Of a DNA stretch of 64,000 bases, positions 48,066 through 63,200 are shown in pieces. A program made the translations under genes and the position numbers. The DNA is taken from positions 434,001-498,000 of the forward strand of contig JAQJVL010000127.1 of NCBI GenBank assembly GCA_035578905.1. The letters are read 5' to 3'. Position 1 is the first letter of the stretch, and every line of letters starts with the position of its first letter. The stretch comes from Stictocephala bisonia. Taxonomy: Eukaryota > Arthropoda > Insecta > Hemiptera > Membracidae. A model generated the notes under the pieces. That model was not told the DNA's origin. It was given only the letters and a program-made list of their open reading frames with translations, and searched no databases.

Positions 48066-48484
48066 TGTAATCCAGCTACTTGGAGACAAAGTGTTGTGGA
48101 TATTGTAGGCGATAGGTTGAGTGATCGGTCCTATGAATACGGACACAGTGTTCGCTCAATGGTTACCATCAACGTGGACTCAACTATATAAGTCTGAGAT
48201 GTCCGTGTTGGGTAGTGTAGGGTCTGGATGTTGTGTAGGTATGAGAGCTAAGTATCAGGTTTGTTAATTAGCTGGAATCAGACTAATATTATGTAGTTCG
48301 GATTACACGTAAAACTGTGTAGGTCCCTTTGTTGGTTTATTTCTTACGTTTGTTCTTTTAATAAATGGTTATGTCTAAGGAAGATTCGACCTTATTACTA
48401 ACAATGAATAACCTTGTTAATATACACTCATCGTACTTATATTTTCCCATATCTCTATTATCGGTGTCTTATTTATGAATAATA
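48066..48484 (+). repeat. Dispersed repeat family R, copy B
   Basis: It begins ATCCAGCTACTTGGAGACA, includes GATATTGTAGGCGATAGG, GATGTCCGTGTTGGGTAG and GGAAGATTCGACCTTATTAC. Same block order as copies A and C. Confidence 0.7.
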
Positions 48485-49091
48485 ATAATAGTCATAAATA
48501 TGTTAAGAATAATCGTATGTGTTTTCCTATGCTGTAACGTGGCTTATTCAATTGTACCTATGAGGTATAATTCTAACCATAATATGTTTATATTGTAATA
48601 TTAATATAAAAATTATGTACCATTTTTAAAATATAAAGATAACATAACTCAGTGTGAGAATAACGTAAACATACACTACAAGACTTAAAGTTGTTACGAA
48701 CTTCAGTGCCTGACTAAAATATGGTCTTACATCATACCTTAAAAATGTATATTTTGCACATGTTTAAAATTTACTTTTCGAGTTAGTATTGAGCCTGAAC
48801 ATTAAAATGTTACCTAATGCAGACGGAAATTTTATAACATTTAAGTCCTGCAGACAGTTCAATAGGTTCCTGGCACGAAGTCAATTTCAGCTACTAGCCA
48901 ATCTACTTGTCAGTAAATTTAGAGTGTTGAACTTTGATAAGTTATAGCATACTGCGTATAATAGCGGACAAAATGTCACCTTTGATTCATTATTCATCAA
49001 TAACTCACTGATCGAACAGTAGATATATAAGTGAATATGAGCGGTGATTGAGTGTGATAATATTATGATGCATTAGGGTACTCATATTTAC

Positions 49092-49255
49092 TAATTGAGG
49101 TTAACTTTCCATTAAAAGTGAAATACTACCCAACACCCGGAAGCTGAGTACCACCTAACATAGGCACCCCAGACTTCCCTAGTAGTGGCAATACTGATGG
49201 CAACCATTGAGTGGGCGCCGAGTTGATATTAAGAGAACCAAATATAGAAACTATC
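49092..49255 (-). repeat. Dispersed repeat family R, partial inverted copy D
   Basis: On the minus strand GCGCCCACTCAATGGTTGCC and TTCCGGGTGTTGGGTAGT correspond to GCTCAATGGTTACCATCA and CCGTGTTGGGTAG of copy B, in the same order. Confidence 0.55.
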
Positions 49256-49273
49256 GCCAACAATCTTTCAAAC

Positions 49274-49302
49274 ACATTGTCTCATATCATATGAGACAAT
49301 GT
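49274..49302. repeat. Perfect short palindrome, 14-bp arms with one central base
   Basis: ACATTGTCTCATAT, C, then ATATGAGACAATGT. It is isolated, with no adjacent gene, so no regulatory role can be argued. Confidence 0.85.
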
Positions 49303-50454
49303 GACAAGTAACTCGGTTACAGCGTTGCGCCATATCAGTGCCGGCTACTTCTTTCGATGTCTTGGTAAAAAATAACGAGGTATAGGCCCTACTATTAATA
49401 ATGTGAATATTCAATAATGTAATAGTTTAATTTTTCCTTGTTTAAGTTCCTTATTTGAGTTTTTTAAATTATAACTACTTTTAGAAATCTCATATATTCC
49501 AATAAAATGGTTAATTTTTGTGAGCCCTTTCTATTTACATGGAAAAATAGTTACATTATTTTATTTTGTAAAACATATTTTGAAATTAGAATATTGTTGA
49601 TGTCTGAGATGCCTACATTGTAGGTGAAAGGCCTCACAAAATTAAATCAGTTTATTGAAGTATATGAGAATTTTAAAATTATTTATAGTTTAAGTTTAAT
49701 TTAATATTTAATTTTTTTACTATCATTTACTATTGGCCTACCTAACATTAAATGGTAAATATTTCTTCATTTTTTCATAAAAATTTTATTTAACGTTATT
49801 TTAAAGATATAAAATTAACCTATGCCTATATAAAGATACTATTATATCAAGGTTTTCATAAGCTATACGTTAACCAGATAACTGTTTAAGTTCAAGATGT
49901 ATCCTTTAATAAGGATTTTTGTCTAAAATAATATTTATTTCTTGGTTTTGTGTGCATTTTCAATGGCGTGTTCACAAAATAAATAAATATTGAAAAATCA
50001 TTAAAATACCAAGGATCATTACATATGGAAGTATACACTCAATGAGTTGGTAATATTTCCGACTTAAAACTCGTTGATATTATTTATTACATTTGTGTGA
50101 TCTGTTCATTAACTACAGTAAAGTTATTATTGATTTAATTATCTACCTTTCCTTTTTAATTTACAATAATATTTTATGACCCCATCAACGAATATAAAAA
50201 TCTTCTATTTCAAGTTTTACATTTATGGAACAATGTATTTAAAAAAAATAGTTACAACCTACGCTTATTATATTAGGTTGTATGACTCGATAAAATATAA
50301 ATATTTATTTACCTAAGTACAGTATTTTTTTATAACTTTAATATTAAGTAAACATTTTGTTTCTTTTGTTATTTATTATTAAAATTGTTAATTAAAAAAA
50401 AGCCTAATAAACTTTAATTATTTATATTAAAAGTACTCGTTACATTTACAAATA
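49303..50454. other. AT-rich DNA without recognisable genes
   Basis: Nothing beyond chance frames and short A/T runs. Confidence 0.55.
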
Positions 50455-50788
50455 AAAATGTCTATTTAAAATTAGATTGTGTAGCATAATGATAAAGTAA
50501 TTTACATCTGTACATTTTGGTTGAAAAAGATACTGACTGTATGGTGACACTAATAGGGAAAAATGTCTATTAATAATTAGATTGTGTAGCGTGACGATAA
50601 AGTAATTAAATAGCTGTACATTTTTGTTGAAAAAGACACTGACTGTATGGTGACACTAATAGAGAAAAATATCTATTAATAATTAGATTGTGTAGCGTGA
50701 CGATAAAGTAATTAAATAGTTGTACATTTTGGTTGAAAAAGACACTGACTGTATGGTGACACTAATAGAGAAAAATATCTCCAACTCT
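50455..50788 (+). repeat. Tandem repeat, three units of about 106 bp
   Basis: ATTAGATTGTGTAGC starts at 50471, 50576 and 50682. Each unit continues with GATAAAGTAATT, GTTGAAAAAGA and GACTGTATGGTGACACTAAT. The second and third units are nearly identical; the first is slightly diverged. Confidence 0.9.
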
Positions 50789-53445
50789 ATGGGGAATACA
50801 ATACATCGTCTTTGTTAATGGTTGTTGTTGCTTTCTGAATGAGTATTGGCAAACTTTAAATCTTGAAGCTGTTGAATTAACAGCTTATACATTCCAATTA
50901 TATTAAATATTTTACAATATCATCCTCCACCTACTATAGAAGTAACATTAAAAATCAATTCTTCATAAACTAATTATGAAAGTATATAAAAGTAAATATA
51001 TAAAATCTGTACATCGGAATATTTACTTAAAAATAGATAAAATAATAATTAATGTGTAAATATATATTTTATCGTCTGATAAGATGTATCAGACAAATAC
51101 ATAAAAGGTACGTATTTGTGAAATGTGATAGTGTACTTGCAAGTTGGATCTGGCCACGGGGAATGGTTATGTCCGGCCAGAACATGACACGTCCGTGTAC
51201 TTTCATAATGAAACTGTTCGGTAGGACAAGGAATAAGGAGGTCACATGGGGAAATTACTACGTTCCGTTCATATTAACTGTGTGATGATATTATTGTTAT
51301 ATTTGCACCTGATTTAGAGTAAAACATTTAATTTCTATGAGTTAAGACAATACAAGATATTTATTTTGTATCTTAACATAATTGTTTTGCTATATATATA
51401 GTTATAGACATAATAAAATATAAAAATTATATATTTGGCCAATAAATATAAAATATGATGGTTGGCAGAATTTACTACCTAAGAATAATAATTGTTCAAT
51501 AGAATCATACGATTTTAATAATAAACGAAGGATTTATTTTATTCTTTAAGAAACCAATAATAATATTTTACTTTATAAATCAGATATTTAATGATGTAAA
51601 CCTAATTAGCTAACTAATTTACATATTTTAGAAAAGTTACGCATATCGTAAATTTCTTTGATGAATTAATATGATGGGACGGAGTTTAATATACTTTAAT
51701 ATACGCACGATAGCGTAATTAAATATAACAAATATTTATATATTTTGTTGCTCTCTATACCACAGGTACAAATGTCTGACGCTTTAGGCAAATCGACCAC
51801 TGGATTTTATATTTAATAAGGATTTTTATTGTTTTTCAGAGGCTCATTTGATTTATAATTTTAGTAAACTTTATTCCTTGATACAATGAGTTTTCTGCAA
51901 AAAATCAGCTTTTAGGTATATTGGAGGTCTCAATACTTACATTGGTAATACTTTCGGAAACTGACTAAATTGAATAGAATTTTTAGCGTTAAAGATTTTA
52001 CATGTTGTATTGTATTTTTTATTTGTGAAACAAGTAGATAGTTAAAATGTTTCTTCAACATCTCGTGTGAGATTTACGAATATGTTATATGTTTATGACT
52101 TGATTTTTTTGATGTTATGACCTTTTCAGTCATACGAATACTGTACAACTAAAGTCGTACTAGGTCGTCCAGAGGTAAGTTTGTGAACCGTAAACGGTAC
52201 GTTATTTATACATTTTGTTTTATCTTAAAAATTGTGTACACAATAAAATAACGTAAAAACAGCTGTATGACGTTAAAGTGCTATTTGTTTAAATGCATAT
52301 GGCAGGAGCAACATGAGAGGAAGGTTGTGTTGTAATAAATACTTTGCTGTATGACCCAATATATAGTTACAATATTGTTACAATATTCATAGGTAAATCA
52401 TGTAAAGTGGTTAAATTCCGTTTATATTTATCCAAGTTGATAAAGAAGTTCACTTCAAGCAGTGGTTAAGTATTCAGGATTATTGTAGCTGATAAAAATT
52501 GCGTTCTAAGGTTTTTTTTTCCTAATCTATTTTCTAGGCTCTTATCACTCAATTGTTTGCTTGATCAAATAAAAAAGGAAATTTTTCATGTGGCAATTAA
52601 ATATTAGATTATAAGTTAATGAGGGGTCTATAGCTATTCCATAGCCAATAAGTTTGTTAAAAGGATAGTCAACCCGATGATAAAAGCACTGAAACCTTGT
52701 CAGCACAAGGTGGGCGATCAGACCCTACGATACAATGGAACACGAACCAGTGTCTCTCCTTGCAGATAATACCCGGTGATAGCGTTTCCCAGCTTTTTAT
52801 CCCACTAACAGTCATTGAGAGAAGGTGTTTTACAAACGTTGGCTTTCCTGTAACATTTGATCCCAACTGTTTTCACGAAAAATCTTGACCTAATCGTGGT
52901 ATATATAGGATCATTTTCATTGGTAAAAGGTTTCACTTGGCAAGTGAAACTCCAAATAGACCACTTCTTTGATTGAAATTGTTTTATGAAATAATTATGC
53001 ATTTAATTATTACTAATAAAATGTATTTTTTTAAATAAATTTTTGGACCTATTTATTGGATCATTTACTACCGTTTTGAGAATTAACTAAACAACTGCTC
53101 GCTGTATATTAGTCAAGTATTATTCTCCCAATTTTAAGTCGTAGTCTATATTTATTAAAAAAAATATATAAAAAGTGCAATATTTTATCAAGCTTGAAAA
53201 GGTAATTTTATCGTTATTTCCTAATGGTTTATGATTTGACGTTATATTTATGATATATTTTTTAAATAATCAAATTGAAATCAATATTTATTTGTAATAC
53301 TGCGTGAAATGAAATTATTCCTGCTAATGTTTCACTTTTTCCACCATATAAGCTTAAGTATCACTATCTTAGAACTGTATTACAAAATAACTAACAACTG
53401 TAAACTATGTATCATAAAGTATTAGAAGATAAAATACTCAACCTT
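50789..53445. other. Mostly AT-rich DNA; two unassigned higher-complexity patches
   Basis: At 51110-51275 and 52670-52890 base composition is more balanced and short frames of 63-77 codons are open. Neither peptide resembles a family that I know, no splice pair is convincing and frames are open on both strands in the second. They may be old repeats or isolated exons. Confidence 0.4.
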
Positions 53446-53930
53446 TTTATATTATCATCCTGTGACCTGGTAGCATCAGCAACACAGTCACAACCCTTGT
53501 AACCTCCCTTCCAATATTGACGTCAGTGGAGAACTGACATTATGTACCAAACTTTACTTTGACCTAGTGTTGTAAATTATAAAGAGGAAACAGTCTACCG
53601 TATCATATTATCAACATGGGATCTGGTAACATTAGCAACACAGTCACAACCCTTGTAACTGTCCTTCCAATATTAACATTAGGGGAGGACTTACCAGCAA
53701 AGGTACTACACTTTACTTTGACCTACTGCTATAAATTATAAAGCGGAAACACTAGTACAGCTCTTTACTTTGCCTGCTGTTGCCTGACGCGTTACATGAT
53801 CAACCTGTGATCTGGTAAAATCAGGAACACAGTTACAACCCTTGTAACTTCCCTTCCAATATCGGCTGACGAGGAGAACTAACGTTACGTACCGACGTTT
53901 TGAGAGTTTTTCAAAATATGTCGGGGTCCC
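53446..53930 (+). repeat. Tandem repeat, three diverged units of about 156-189 bp
   Basis: Each unit has CTGGTARCATCAGCAACACA, GTCACAACCCTTGTAAC and CTTCCAATATT; starts of CAACCC fall at 53491, 53647 and 53836. The first two also share TTTACTTTGACCTA. A fourth, dispersed copy lies at 56340-56460. Confidence 0.85.
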
Positions 53931-55127
53931 ATAATAAAGTGTATATAATCATTACTTGTAGTATTGTAAGAAAAAACAATGTTTAGGAGACGTTTCTTTT
54001 GCACATCAGATTTGCACAGTTTTGTACAATTTCCACTGCAAAGTCTGAGCTTACAAACCTATATTTCATTTTTAAAGCTGTTCCAATATATTATGTGTAT
54101 TTTTCTCTATTTATATTGCATTAATTTTTGTATCAGGGAATATCTAAATTCTATTTAAAACTATATATTTGGCTGAATTCAATGAACACCATTTCTCCTT
54201 GGTTAGTATCAAATATGTAGGCCTATGTGATTTCTATATAACTCTAACAACTTTTTATTATTTGTCTCCCATAACGCTTACTGAATAGCTTAATAGACAA
54301 ATTTATTTCACATTTTGTGTTTTTGTTTTTATTTTTTACTCACAGCTCTATTGGTTTTAGAGTAAAATATTACATATTAGGTTACTTATAATAAATGCAT
54401 TTACTTTAACTGTAGTTTAAATAAATAACAAATGAATATAAAAATCTAATCATAGGCCTTAAGATTTCAAATCCTTTATAATAATAATAATTTTTATAAA
54501 TAATTTGCCTATAATTTTATAAGTCATGTTTCCTAATACTTGTATGTAGCTTCATTCTTTGTACCATACTTCTAAATTAATTTACAGAGTTTCGCTAAAA
54601 AAAACTTTCCAATTTACTAACAACAGGTTTATATATTATTTAGTGCTATAATAACAATTATTATTATAATAAAATCTTAAATGCATCCCCCCCCAACATT
54701 TTTATAATATTTTTGACGCGTTCTTCACTATTGCGTTAAGCTTATACTGTTTACTTGAAAACCGCACATAAAATCTAGACTCCTTTGAGATCACTCTTGC
54801 ACCATTTCCTGTGTGTCTAAGCTACCAGTAATTTCCCCCCTTTTGTTCTAAACACCGCTTTGTAAACGTGGCTTATAAAACCTCTTATAATAATAATAAT
54901 GAATCACATAGTAATGTTTCCCGTTTCCTCTTTTATCAGAATTTTTTTCATTTTATAGAAGCCTAGGTTTTTACTAATATTTACTTTTCTTTGTAAATGC
55001 AATTCATTATAATGTAATTTTGATATTTCGCTTATAACCAAACTTAAAAAGATCACCTTAGCTATAAAAATGCATTATGTAATATTGTATTTAGTATTTT
55101 ATCCACATAAGTCACCAATAATGGAGC
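53931..55127. other. AT-rich DNA without recognisable genes
   Basis: Only a C8 run at about 54688 and short (TAA)n runs stand out. Confidence 0.5.
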
Positions 55128-55540
55128 AGTGCTGTAACCCAGCTAATTGAGAATACAGTTTTCTGGAAGTTGTAGGAGATATGTTTTATGTTACCTCTTA
55201 TTACCAACATTACGCCCGTTCAAAAGTTGCACATTAGCGTTAACACTGCTAGAGAAGTCAAGGGGTGTCCATGTCGGGTGAAGTCAGGAACTGGATGTTA
55301 TTTAAGGAAGAGAGCTTGAGTATTAGGCTTGTTACAAAATAAAAATTAGCCGAATACTCCATCGTTAGGATTTTACGTAAAGCTATAGATTCCTTAGTTG
55401 CCCCTGCTACTGGCTCTATAATTAATAAGGGGTTTTTTCAAAGGAACATTCGACCTTTGTTAGTAACAAGGCTACAAAGGTCAACCACACTCATATTAAA
55501 CTGATTTTATTTTTAATATTCGTCTTAATATACGCAGGTT
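55128..55540 (+). repeat. Dispersed repeat family R, copy C
   Basis: It begins CTGTAACCCAGCTAATTGAG and includes GGAAGTTGTAGGAGATATG, GGATGTTATTTAAGG and AACATTCGACCTTTGTTAG, in the order of copies A and B. No minisatellite precedes this copy. Confidence 0.65.
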
Positions 55541-55654
55541 ATGTCGGCGTATCATAACTGAATAGTATTATGAATGAGAAACTTACCGTTATTTAACGTC
55601 ACATTTCTTAAAAAAAATTTTCATATATATATATATATATGGGTTTTTTTTATT

Positions 55655-55840
55655 TAAACATTTTCACGGTTTACCAATATAATACAATGTTTTACAAGGC
55701 CTTTTACCCGAAATATATCCTCAGGGAACACAAATTGTTAATATTATATTACGCAGATATTAATATTATATATTGCTGGAGAAAGACCTTGTAAAACAAT
55801 TGTTTTTATTGGTAATCTATGAACATTTATAATTATATTA
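55655..55840. mobile_element. Small foldback element
   Basis: TTTACCAATATAATACAATG and ACAAGGCCTTTT on the left are matched by AAAGACCTTGTAAAACAATT and TTATTGGTAATCTATGAAC on the right. The arms are about 45 bp and imperfect. The left arm read on the minus strand has CCTGAGGATATATTTCGGGT, a degraded version of the CTGANGA signature. Confidence 0.6.
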
Positions 55841-56339
55841 AGAATACCAATATCAAATCTCTAACTGACAATTATTTATATCTCTTTTTATTTATTTTTT
55901 CTACGAATATTTCATATAAAGCTTTACGTTTGGTTGCATATATTATATTTTATAAATTTTAAAAGCCTCATTTTTTGATTTTGATGTTAACAGTATTCAT
56001 CAAAAAAATATTCATCCCAGGTTTATTTGAAATATTTACCTGGAAAAGGTAGCAGTTCCCTCTACTAAATACATAGAAAACGTAAGTTGTACTTTTGTGA
56101 TTTGGATAGTAGTAACTAAATAACATATTAAGAATGCTTGTCTAATGAGTATTGTAGTAAACAATTACGCTACATTTTATTTAATCACATAGTACAAATA
56201 CTTTATACTACTTGTGATACTAAATTAATATTATTGTATGTAAATATCATTTATGTGGCTATATTCAATTAATAGAATATTAACTCTGAGAATGTTAGTG
56301 CAGTATATAGTATAGTATAAGCCTTTAGCTCTAGTGTGT

Positions 56340-56465
56340 CCCTAGGGATCTGGTGTCATCAGCACAACAGTCACAACCTTGTTCCTTCCCCGTTATGGCT
56401 GTCGAGGGAGGGTAACTATACGTAGCTGCATTGTACCTTTTGTGTCAGGTGTTTTTATCCCAAAG
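56340..56465 (+). repeat. Dispersed copy of the 53.4-53.9 kb tandem unit
   Basis: GGATCTGGTGTCATCAGCAC, CAGTCACAACCTTGT and GGCTGTCGAGGGAGG match the array units in order. Confidence 0.65.
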
Positions 56466-57929
56466 AAAAACGTTAAATTTACGACTTTAAGTCGAAGATA
56501 ACAATTAAAGTAAGTATTTACAAGAGTCTATACGTAAGAGGAATAAGTATGGATTTGTTTATGTTTAAATATAAATTAACAAAGCCTTAACGTTGTTTTC
56601 AAAGAAATATTATGGATATCGAGGAGGGTTTTTGTTTATTTTTTATTTTCAACAAATGCACCAATACTTTACCCTTTACAATATTCAATTTTATTAGGAC
56701 ATACAGTACAAAAGCAGTACCAATCCTGCATTGAGTGATTGTAGCATTTTGAAAAAGTGTTATTAAAAAGTATAAATAAATTTATTTTTTAAAAGCATTA
56801 TTGCAATAACACATTGCACATTGAAGTATATACAGCAAGGGTCATGACAGGACAGATATGCAATATAAACTGTAATGGTATATAAACCACAATTGAAAAA
56901 AAAAGTAATAGTAATTTATATCATAATATTATAGTTACTTTCAATCACAATAAGAAATACCACTGGAAACCGCATTGGCAAAATATCAATGTCTGCCCAC
57001 CTGTTTATAATATAAAATTCATCGGTAATATCGTTTATGGTTTAACTTTTAACTTAAAACTTTTATTAACTCGTTATGTTTACTGACTTTTTTTCTGTCC
57101 CCAATTTTTTTTATTTTAACCGACCTTTATTCAGTACACGGCGTTAGAAGAGATAATGGTACAGGTTAAACAAAGTATTTTCATATTCAAATAGGAACGT
57201 GCTCTGACTTGCTAACATGGGATTTGTGTTTTAAGTATATTCAGATAAGTAAATTTGAATCTTATCTCTGTTTTGGAACCGTTTCGTACTAATTTACCAG
57301 GGAAATTACAATAGAATATTAATATTTTCATCATTCAAAATAGAAATATCAACATAAAATTACAGAAAAATATGCTGACAGTTTACTAAAACCTTCAAAG
57401 TGAAAAACAAATTTACGTTCATAAATATTAAAATTAAAATACTTTAAATAGAGTTTTTATATCTTAAGCCACTAATAAATAATGTTTTAAAGAAAATATT
57501 GATCCTTTAGATGTATTAATAGTAAAACACGAAGGTGCGTAAAAGTAAGTCTTATTAATTCAAGTAGAGGACTAAGGAACAGTTTCAAATTCATTGACTC
57601 CCAGTTTGACCTACACCAGCAAAGTATAGCATCACACTTTTGGATTCATTTTACCGTGAATTTAAATTAACAGTTATTAACTTTTATCTTTTGAAATTAA
57701 ATATAACTTTTTTAATTTAACATTAATTCGTGAATCCATCAGTTATTTTACATAACTGTATTAGAGTTATTATACAGTTAGAGAAATAGTTTTTTTTCTC
57801 GTAATTTTAACTATACCACTCCAAAAGTAGATGAAGTTTAACAATTAAAAATTGAGTTGCTCTAACATTCTAATACACTACCAATATATATTTTAAATCA
57901 CCTTTTATTTCAAGAAATCTAATCAGACT

Positions 57930-57930
<1 letters not shown>
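56466..57930. other. AT-rich DNA without recognisable genes
   Basis: No motif, hairpin or long frame noticed. Confidence 0.5.
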
Positions 57931-60062
<2,132 letters not shown>

Positions 60063-60420
60063 TCACAGAGTTAAATCCAATCCGTCAAGCCATTTAAGAC
60101 CTGCCTCACTGATTCTATTTATGCTAGCTAATCTCTCCGTAAAACAGAGCAAGGGACAATCTGTAACTATATGATCAATTGTTTGGATAGTCTCTTTACA
60201 ATCACATGACTGATCTACTGTCAATCCCCATTTGTATTTCCAGTAGTTACATCTGCCCCACTCCAATTCGGAACCGATTCAACAATTTCCACCACCTACG
60301 AGGGAGTTTCATCCCACCTACAGGTATTGACGGATCGTTAATAAGAAACTTATTACGTCCATAAAAACTGTTCCACCTTATGGCCCAGTTGGTATTGGGC
60401 GAGAAATTTGATCTGCTCAA
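60063..60420 (-). pseudogene. LINE ORF2 C-terminal end with CCHC-type zinc motif, frameshifted
   Basis: The last 67 codons read RCNYWKYKWGL...CDCKETIQTIDHIVTDCPL, then WLDGLDLTL and a stop at 60063-60065. The CDC-x-T-x-DHIV-x-CP arrangement is the C-terminal cysteine/histidine motif of I/Jockey-type LINE polymerases. Upstream the match continues in another frame (PVGGMKLPRRWWKLLNRFR, to about 60340), after a one-base shift in a G run near 60257. RT catalytic blocks are absent. It is a dead 3' fragment, unrelated in position to the LINE at 37.8 kb. Confidence 0.75.
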
Positions 60421-62944
60421 CTAGAAAGCATTACGTAGAGTTGGGTTTCTAGATTTTAAGCGACCGTTCTGACGTGGGAGATGCTGGGTAATGGGGGGGG
60501 GGGGTGGAGCACTTCTTGATAGACTGAGCATTTAAATGGATCAGAACATAAAAATTAAAAGTACGTTATAAAAATTGGGATCACCATATTAAAATAAATA
60601 TTATTGATATATTCGATGTCTTGATTTTATCTAATACCAAAAAGCTAGCAAAAACTGATAGTTTAATGATTTTCATTTTCATTTTGTTTTAGCAATATCA
60701 ATAAAATATATATTTAGAATAATGGCCAGGCAAGCTTAAATCGGACATTTAACAATATTAATGTTATCATACCGAATAAATGATTCATACATTAATTTAC
60801 AGGTATACTAAGACGTTTTATTTATTAATTTTAAGTGCCGTTTGAGGATAGTATACGATCGTTTTACCAATTTATTAGTTAGTTTCTGTTACGTATATTC
60901 GTTAAAATTAAACATTTTAGTTTGTTATATTTTATATTTTTATAAAATAATTGCCATTTCGTGGTTAAATAATTAAATAAATAATGTTTTTCCAAACCTT
61001 TTTTGTTTTTATGAGGAATAAATAATTATTAAACATGTAACGTATCCTCATCAAAAGTTGGTGACTTCTTCTTGTACAATTCCCCTTACTGGCACTTTTC
61101 ACTTGTGATACTCACTTTGTTATGGGTTATACACACTATATTTTTGCATTTAACTAACACAGTTGAATGCTTTATGTCATTTCCTCTTTTTTTATAATTA
61201 AAATCTTCTTCTTTTGGGTGGATTATCTTAACAAGGTGGAATTTCAAAATAGAGAAAAGTCTAGCGTAACTACTATCGTGGGGTTACTGCTGATCCCAAA
61301 AGTCTCCCAGACAGATATGGAGTGACCGAACAAGAAGCCACCACATGCACCGTATGTCTCAATAGTTTAACAGAGATTAGATACAGAGATGGAACAGTCT
61401 TGCAAGTAAAAAATATATAAAATAAAAAAAAAATACACTATTTGGTCAAAAATGAACCTTGGATAGTAGATTAGGGTTAATAAATAAATACATTACCCAA
61501 CATATTATGTATTATAATGTTGACCATATTATGCTTTTTATCATAAATAATTCATATTATTATTATTTCAGAACTAATAATATGAGTAATGTTTTTGTAA
61601 GCCTCCAATACAAAGTAAGTGTAGCTTTTTTCTGTCATTCAGTAGTATAACTTAAACATTCATAATAATTCCATCGTAGGTTTTTCTGGTCTGCGGATTG
61701 TAAACGTGGCCCACTTAAATGTACATTTAAATAATATTGGTATTATCTTGTAGTATCACAGTTCATGACATGTTTGCTGGCGTGTTAAATGTAATATTAT
61801 GGATTAATAAATAAATACTCTATAAATAAGATATTCAGAATAATACTTTTATTTATATAGTTTTTTTAACATAATATTACATATATACTAATAGTTTTAC
61901 TACTAATACAATTAAAAATATAAATACAAACGAAACAAAATGATCATAGCGTGTTGAATATAAATGCTTCCATCAGCTGCTGAATGTCTAGATTGCTGGT
62001 ATGTCGGGGTGGTCTCAAGGGAGAACATTCGTATTGTTTACTTACATAAGAGGTGCACATTTTTACTTTATGTTTCCTGTAGTCTACTTAATTATCAGTA
62101 TGCCTTCTAAATTTAAATTTATTGTCATTGCCTACATTTTATTGTACTAAACACATACATGTAAGTGTATTTTTGTTTGTAAACAAAGGTGCACAAAACA
62201 CTATTATATTAATACTAGGGAGGAAATTGTATTTTCCAGAATATTTTTATTCAAAGGGAGAAAAAATAACTACAAATGTGTTTAATTACTCAACTTAAAA
62301 ATATGTGACATCATTGCTTCACCCAATAACAACCAACATATTTTTACTAAAAAATCCGTTTTAAGAGGTTGGATTTTGACTGGAAACTAACAAAAAAATA
62401 CAAGTCCTCAAACTCAGTATTTTTGGATTTTAATTTAATTTTATTGAAGGATTCTAAAAAATTTAAAATATATGTTCTAAACTATTTGAAAAAAAATGTT
62501 TTTCAAACTTATTAGTTTATAGTAAAAGATTACACAAAATCATTTAACATAAATAGCAAATTATAAAAAAGCACCTTATGACGATATACAACACCAATAA
62601 GTCGTAAGTTCAATATTGATGCCTGTTTTCTGGTCGTAAAAGTCCAAAGTCACGATTGTACAGTAACACTTTTCAAAAACAGCCATAAACAACATCTCAC
62701 ATAAAATTTAAGTAGCCATAATGCAACACACTTAACATCACTTTTACTTCCAATAAAAATATTTGTGATACTGTGAAATATTTCGTTTCGCATTTTATAG
62801 AATTGTGTGATTTTATAGAGGCGTTTACTATCAACATAATTAAAATATCCGAGCTCATCTTCCAGTAGTTAACGTTTATAATTTTATATAAAATATAAAA
62901 CCAACCAGTTGTTATTAAACAATGTTATGAACAATAGTTATAAC
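60421..62944. other. AT-rich DNA without recognisable genes
   Basis: A G13-type run lies at about 60493-60506. A more complex patch at 61210-61410 (TCTCCCAGACAGATATGGAG) is unassigned. Frames are short. Confidence 0.5.
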
Positions 62945-63200
62945 TAGAATCTATATTTTCCGGTGACAACCGCGTTAAGGTGCTATGTGCATTATTTATA
63001 AAGTAACCAGACGTTTCGCCCAAACTGTTCTGTGATTTGGCATCCTCAGTGGTATCTCTGAGACTACTACTGACTCAGTCTCAGAGATACCACTGAGAAT
63101 GCCGCATCACAGTATGGGCGAAACTTCTGGTTACTTTGTAAATAATGTACATCTTGACGTGGTTGTCACCGGAAAATATGGATTCTAGTTATAACACCGT
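62945..63200. mobile_element. Foldback element, about 115-bp arms
   Basis: TTATAACTAGAATCYATATTTTCCGGTGACAAC-type sequence at 62938-62970 is mirrored at about 63163-63196, and CTCAGAGATACCACTGAG sequences face each other around a ~16-base centre near 63063-63075. The arms are very similar with a few substitutions. The GGGCGAAAC motif occurs in both. No coding capacity. Confidence 0.85.
63001..63056 (-). ncRNA. Hammerhead-like motif (candidate), foldback at 63 kb
   Basis: On the minus strand: ACCA, CTGAGGA (63049-63043), one T, GCC...GGC helix with a long loop, GAAA (63017-63014), self-complementary ACGT (63014-63011), C, then TGGT, which can pair with ACCA. The plus-strand copy in the other arm has CTGAGAA and is therefore degraded. 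Confidence 0.35.
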
